This document shows positions 59,870-64,000 of a DNA stretch of 64,000 bases, in pieces. This DNA comes from Diphasiastrum complanatum (lineage: Eukaryota; Streptophyta; Lycopodiopsida; Lycopodiales; Lycopodiaceae). The stretch's first letter is position 1, and each line of letters opens with the position of its first letter. The translations under genes and the position numbers were made by a program. Below the pieces are notes generated by a model. It worked only from the letters and a program-made list of their open reading frames with translations, was not told where the DNA came from and did no database searches. The stretch lies in NCBI GenBank assembly GCA_029204225.1, contig MU831854.1:36348-100347 (forward strand). Reading direction: 5' to 3'.

Positions 59870-60340
59870 AACAACCGTCATGTAACAATGGTGGGCGCTT
59901 TTTGGATGCTTGCAAGTAGAGTAGCCACCACTCTTGGATGATGTCGAGCTTGTCACTCTCATAACAATCACAATTGCTTGGATGTTGCTGCGACCACCCT
60001 TGGAACGATAAATTTTTGATTGCCTCGATGTTGCTCTCAAGCACCACACCACCCTTCATTAATGGCGGGCTTGTGACTCCCTTAGTAGTCATGTTTGCCT
60101 AGCCATTTGCTCTCCAAGCATTTACCAAGCAACCAGCACCACCCTTGGATGATAGTGGGTTTGCAACTCCCACTCCACCAAGCAACAACCTGACTCTCGT
60201 TGCTTGGATGCTGCTCGTCGAGCAGCTGCACCACCCTTGGCAGGCTAGTGACGCTCCCATTGCACGGATGTTGCTCCAAAGCATCGAGCACCCTTCAAGG
60301 ATGGTGGGCATGTGACTCCTATACCACTCAAAGTTGCTTT
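59870..60340. repeat. Degenerate tandem repeats upstream of the PHD/RING gene
   Basis: The words CACCCTTGGATGATGGTGGG, TTGTGACTCC and TTGCTTGGATGTTGCTC recur about six times (CACCCTT or CACTCTT at about 59929, 59995, 60049, 60152, 60231 and 60289), with spacings of roughly 55-100 bp. Open frames on both strands across the block are by-products of the repeat. Confidence 0.7.
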
Positions 60341-60599
60341 GATGCCCATCTCTTTAACATGTCGTCATCTTTTGGATTTCGAATTTTTGTTTTTCGAACA
60401 AAACGGGAAGCCGATACTACTCGGATTCAATGTGAAAACCGATATCCAAAGGCGGCCTCAAATCTAGGAGCGACATCGAACAAGTCAACATAAACATCGC
60501 CGTACTAGGAGACAACCGATGTGAGTCACTCGCATCGATCTGACTCTACCCATCTTGGCCCACAAACCAGGAATGGCAGAATAGGGGGGATCTACATGA

Positions 60600-60684
60600 C
60601 ATGTGACCCACATTCATGTGACCAAAGCTCCCCTCTCCCTATCTCCCCTTTTCCTTCTCCTTCTTCTTCTTCTTTTGTCTGTTT

Positions 60685-60742
<58 letters not shown>

Positions 60743-60949
60743 GAGAGCGAGAGCGATGGAAGAATGGAAGAGTAGGGTTTGCGAGGCAGATGATGATGAA
60801 GCGCAATGAAAAAGCTGCAGATGGATGTGTTTTTCGGGGTTTTTTTTGGTGTAAGGCTTGTGGGTTTTGGTGCAGAGTAAGAGTAGTAAGTAGCATGTAA
60901 GGCGAGAGCTGTTTCTGTGTGTGTTGTGTTGGTGTGAAGAAAACGAGGC
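60600..60949 (+). promoter_or_regulatory. Promoter and 5' leader of the PHD/RING gene, with (GA)25
   Basis: A CT-rich stretch (60625-60680) switches abruptly to a GA microsatellite (60689-60738), then a GC-richer leader leads to the ATG at 60950. A CT-to-GA switch of this kind often marks the start region of plant genes, and GA tracts there can bind BPC/GAGA-binding proteins. No TATA box is evident. The exact start site is not determinable. Confidence 0.45.
60689..60738. repeat. (GA)25 microsatellite
   Basis: Twenty-five uninterrupted GA units lie in the leader or proximal promoter of the downstream gene. The tract creates long spurious Arg-Glu and Ser-Leu frames on the two strands. Confidence 0.97.
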
Positions 60950-63902
60950 ATGTCTGCAAAAACCAGCTCTTTGTTTCAGGGCAAGAAGGGCAACAAGAAA
61001 GGGATTGCGGGTGGAGTGGGTGTGGCGGCAGGGAAAGCACCAGGGGGATTGATAAAGCAGGGGACATTGTCTGTGAGGCGGACAAGCGAGGGTGACGGAA
61101 AGCATGCTGCCTTTGCTGTGGAGTTAAGGCTCGGCAGCGGCAGCGGCTCTGATCCTTTGTCGCCCAGATGCAAGAAGTTTAAGTGTGACGAGCAAGGCTT
61201 TGATGATGTGAATGCATGTGCACGGGCGTATCGGTTTGCAGCGGGGACGGATGAAATGCCAATGTTTAGAGCATTTGTGTTGGAGGAAGGGTCGGGGTCC
61301 GCTGATGGATCTAGCGCAGATAGCGAGGAATCTGTTGCAGCCTGCTTGAGAAGCATGCATTCTGGTTCTGAACTCAGCAACGCAGAAGGCATCGGGGATC
61401 AGATTCCAGCGGCGAGGGTTTACGGGAGGTTTGAAAGCAAAGAAGCCTGTGAAAGAAAGCCAGTTTCTTATGTATGCCTGCGCAAGAACCCTAGAGTGGG
61501 TTTGATATTTGCTGTTGTAATGGCTCGGCTGGAAAATGGGGGGCAGCATGGGGCCATATCATTCCAGATGCACAGAAGGTATGCCACACATGATGACGAA
61601 TACGTTAATGGGGAAGAAGAACTGCTGACCAGGGCTATCACATTCCTGCGTAGTGCTGCTTTTGAATACTGGCGCAAGAATGGCAAGAATGGAGCGAACA
61701 GGCCTTTTCTCCACGGGGATCCATCTGGCGCTCAGGGTCGAGAGCGCGGACTTAAGCATCCTTTCTCATATGTAGGGATCGACGATGGAGAGAAGGTGGA
61801 TTGTGTATGTGGGAAGAATCGGAGCAAGGGTCTTATGGTTGCGTGTGAACACTGTGGTGTGTGGGAACACGCTGAGTGCTTGGGATACAGATTCAGTTCA
61901 CAGGTGCTAATTCTATCTGTATGAGATTAGATTTTTTTGCTATTCGGGGCTCTATTCTTCCTCTTTGGTGACTTAATGCACTGCACATTGTCTTCTTCTA
62001 CTGCTGCAAAACCAATGTTTGTGCTGTGATGATGTAAAGATGGATCCAGGGCTATGTATGTTACTGGATCGTTTACAGGATTAACAGGCAGGTCATGGAT
62101 TGTGGATCAACAAACAGGTTCCTTTAATTGGTGGCCAAAGGGTATTTTTGAGATGAGGTTTGAAGGCTGGACCACGGTTTGAACGGCTGGGCTTAGTGCA
62201 AGCCTTAGATTGGGATGAGAAGTTGAAACTAAAAAGTGTAGTTGCCGCTTGGGAACAGTGGGGTGGGCCATATGTAACTCATACCCAAGCCTAAATGGAT
62301 GCTGGTGTTTCCTTCTTGCAGATTCCTGAGGATTATATTTGCTCGGCTTGTATAAGGGCGCAGAAAGAGGAGGTTGTGTTCATCCGATTGGACGAACAGG
62401 TTAGTTCCAGGCATCATCTGTAAAAAGTTGAGACTTCAGAGCAGAATGTTCTTAACAGGGGCTATACAGCCAAACAGGAGCAGGTTAATCCTTGCCTTTG
62501 TGCAACAGCACTGTCATATGAATGCCCATTATAGCATATAACAATAGGCCCAGACGAAACTCTTGCTACTTTTCTTTTTTCTGTCCAATAAGTCAGCGCC
62601 TACAACCATGGTTGGATTTTAATACTGGATTTTGGGATCGGTGCACATATATTCAAGCTACTGAGACATAACTTTGCTTAAGAGTTTGACAAGATTTTAT
62701 GGTGCCCTCTACATGATTCGAATCAAAAGAGACATTTTTTAAGGAAAATAACCGAGCAACCTCAAGGTAATGGCCTCCAGAAACATTTGCTGGTGGGCTG
62801 TTATCAAGTTAGGGCAAATTGTTGATTAGGTTTGAAAGACCAAAGACTCAAGCTTTGTTCTCAGACCATTTGAAATGATCATTGTGTGCTGCAGGGGGTA
62901 AGCCAAATCCAATATTCAGATGGTTTGCTGATTGATCCACAAGAGAGAGAAAGATTTAGAGATGAACCTGTTTGTTGTGTTTGTGGCTGTGAATATAACG
63001 AGGATCTTGAGAATATGGTATGCTCTGAGTTTTGATACATGTTTGTAGTGGCTGTAGCACTTATAGTTACAAGTTGAATTGAATCAACTAGATTTGAATC
63101 AAGTGGACTGGAATTGAGCCTGTTCAAATTGATTCAATTTTTTTTTCAAGTCAATTCAAAGGTTTTTTTGATGCTTTGAATCATTTTACAGTAAAAAAAA
63201 CGATTCTCCTTTTCAAATTTTAATATAGAACGTGGGGAAAAATAAGCTTTTTCAAAGATAGAAAAGTTTTTGTGCAGATCGCTTTGAATCGATTCAAACT
63301 GCGATTTGTTGTCGTCAATATACTAGTAGACAGTATAAGTTATCACACACTGATCATTTATTCAATTGCAGTTGGCAAAAATGTGTTTATTTTTAAAGGC
63401 TTTGTGCAGTTTAGCTGTGTACAGAGATTATTGAGCCACTTTTTCACTTTGTAATTGATATCTCTCTATTATGCAGATTCATCCTTGTTCTTGTGGTGGA
63501 GGTCTGGCCGTTGCTCATTCAAATTGTTTGTTATCAGCATTGGAGAGTACCACATCAAAGGAACGAGCTAAACAGGCAGCTTCCTCCTTACCATGTCCTC
63601 TATGTGGTGGGCAAGGTTTTGTGGTATGTGGGAATAATGGTGCTTTAGCTTCATCCGATTCGGGGAAAGAAATATCCCCACCGAAGCCTGTTACACTGAA
63701 ACGCAACTCAAGAAGACCATCCAACTCTGAAAACTCATTGAAAGGAGTGAAGCGGTTGCGAAGTGCCTTAGTACAGCCTGGAGCTGAAAGAAAAAATGAG
63801 ATGACAGAAAATGCCTCGTCAAGTAGTGTCAAACATGAAGCTGGAAGCCAAGTGATTTGTTCTGGGAAGAAAATTGATAGTGTACCTACTGAATCGATAA
63901 AG
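60950..63902 (+). CDS. PHD finger plus RING-CH (C4HC3) protein, 3' end possibly beyond window
   Basis: Exons 60950-61903, 62322-62399, 62895-63017 and 63477-63902 join in phase 0 with GT-AG borders and give 527 codons. Residues 1-280 have no fold I recognise: a basic Gly-rich start, an acidic Ser-rich stretch near 105-130, then a compact segment (ARVYGRFESKEAC to RSAAFEYWRKN, about 148-245). A PHD finger follows with ligands C285, C287, C299, C302, H307, C310, C325 and C328. A second zinc domain has C371, C374, C389, C391, H399, C402, C425 and C428, which fits the RING-CH spacing (CxC, seven residues, H, two, C). The tail is basic and Ser-rich. PHD fingers usually read histone tails; RING-CH domains are usually E3 ligases. 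If the last donor (AAAG|GTCTGT) is not used, the protein ends at TGA 63907-63909 after 529 codons. ATG 60950 opens the frame and fits the leader. Confidence 0.85.
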
Positions 63903-64000
63903 GTCTGTTGAAGCATCGTTTTCACATCCTTTTGAAACTTTTGAGAAAAAGATCTTAGGTTTCATTGTTTCAGAGTAAATTATTGTATAGAATAATATTT
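63903..64000 (+). other. Window end: intron or 3' UTR of the PHD/RING gene
   Basis: The AAAG|GTCTGT at 63899-63908 can be a splice donor, in which case this is intron. Otherwise it begins with the stop codon and 3' UTR. The window ends before this can be decided. Confidence 0.4.

Noticed and set aside
60592-61105. Long open frames on the minus strand (up to 163 codons) opposite the start of the PHD/RING gene
   Set aside because: They are driven by the GA/CT microsatellite (Ser-Leu runs) and by the mirror of the real exon; they show no domain and clash with the well-supported plus-strand gene.

Overview
The window is nuclear DNA of a land plant with long introns and many transposable-element remnants. 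The evidence is three spliced plant-type housekeeping or chromatin genes with GT-AG introns of up to 9.7 kb, Ty1/copia elements primed by the plant initiator-Met tRNA site, LINE traces, GA/CT microsatellites and AT-rich spacers. The long introns and degraded copia load would fit a fern, another seed-free vascular plant or a gymnosperm, but no sequence feature settles the lineage.

Layout. 1-4.5 kb: two decayed copia pol remnants, both minus strand. 4.5-11.4 kb: AT-rich spacer with no recognisable gene. 11.4-27.6 kb: a NOT2/VIP2-type subunit of the CCR4-NOT deadenylase complex (plus strand). Twelve coding exons were recovered and stay in frame for 699 codons; the first coding exon was not found. 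Its 9.7-kb intron (14443-24130) holds a non-autonomous hAT-like element with an 8-bp target-site duplication, an LTR with primer-binding site and a non-coding body, a 467-bp tandem duplication and a LINE reverse-transcriptase scrap. 27.6-37.4 kb: spacer with two plus-strand copia remnants, one with a (GA)60 microsatellite inside its gag codons. 37.9-48.2 kb: a complete cytoplasmic poly(A)-binding protein gene (minus strand, 9 coding exons, 644 aa, four RRMs plus MLLE), with a roughly 70-bp minisatellite in intron 1 and an apparent GC-AG intron. 49.4-53.9 kb: a copia element with both LTRs, gag and integrase but no reverse transcriptase, carrying an odd duplication of about 394 bp. 54-60.6 kb: spacer with a possible LINE-like ORF and degenerate tandem repeats. 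60.9-63.9 kb: a plus-strand gene joining a PHD finger to a RING-CH-type C4HC3 domain; its 3' end may lie beyond the window.

Functionally, NOT2 (scaffold of mRNA deadenylation) and PABP (poly(A) tail coating and translation) act on the same mRNA-tail process, but they are separate, convergent transcription units and nothing suggests co-regulation. The third gene looks like a chromatin reader or ubiquitin-ligase-type protein whose overall family I do not recognise. No RNA gene, CRISPR array or organellar segment was seen. I see no clearly new multi-gene system; the most novel-looking items are the PHD plus RING-CH gene, the hAT-like element, the rearranged copia element and the PABP intron array.
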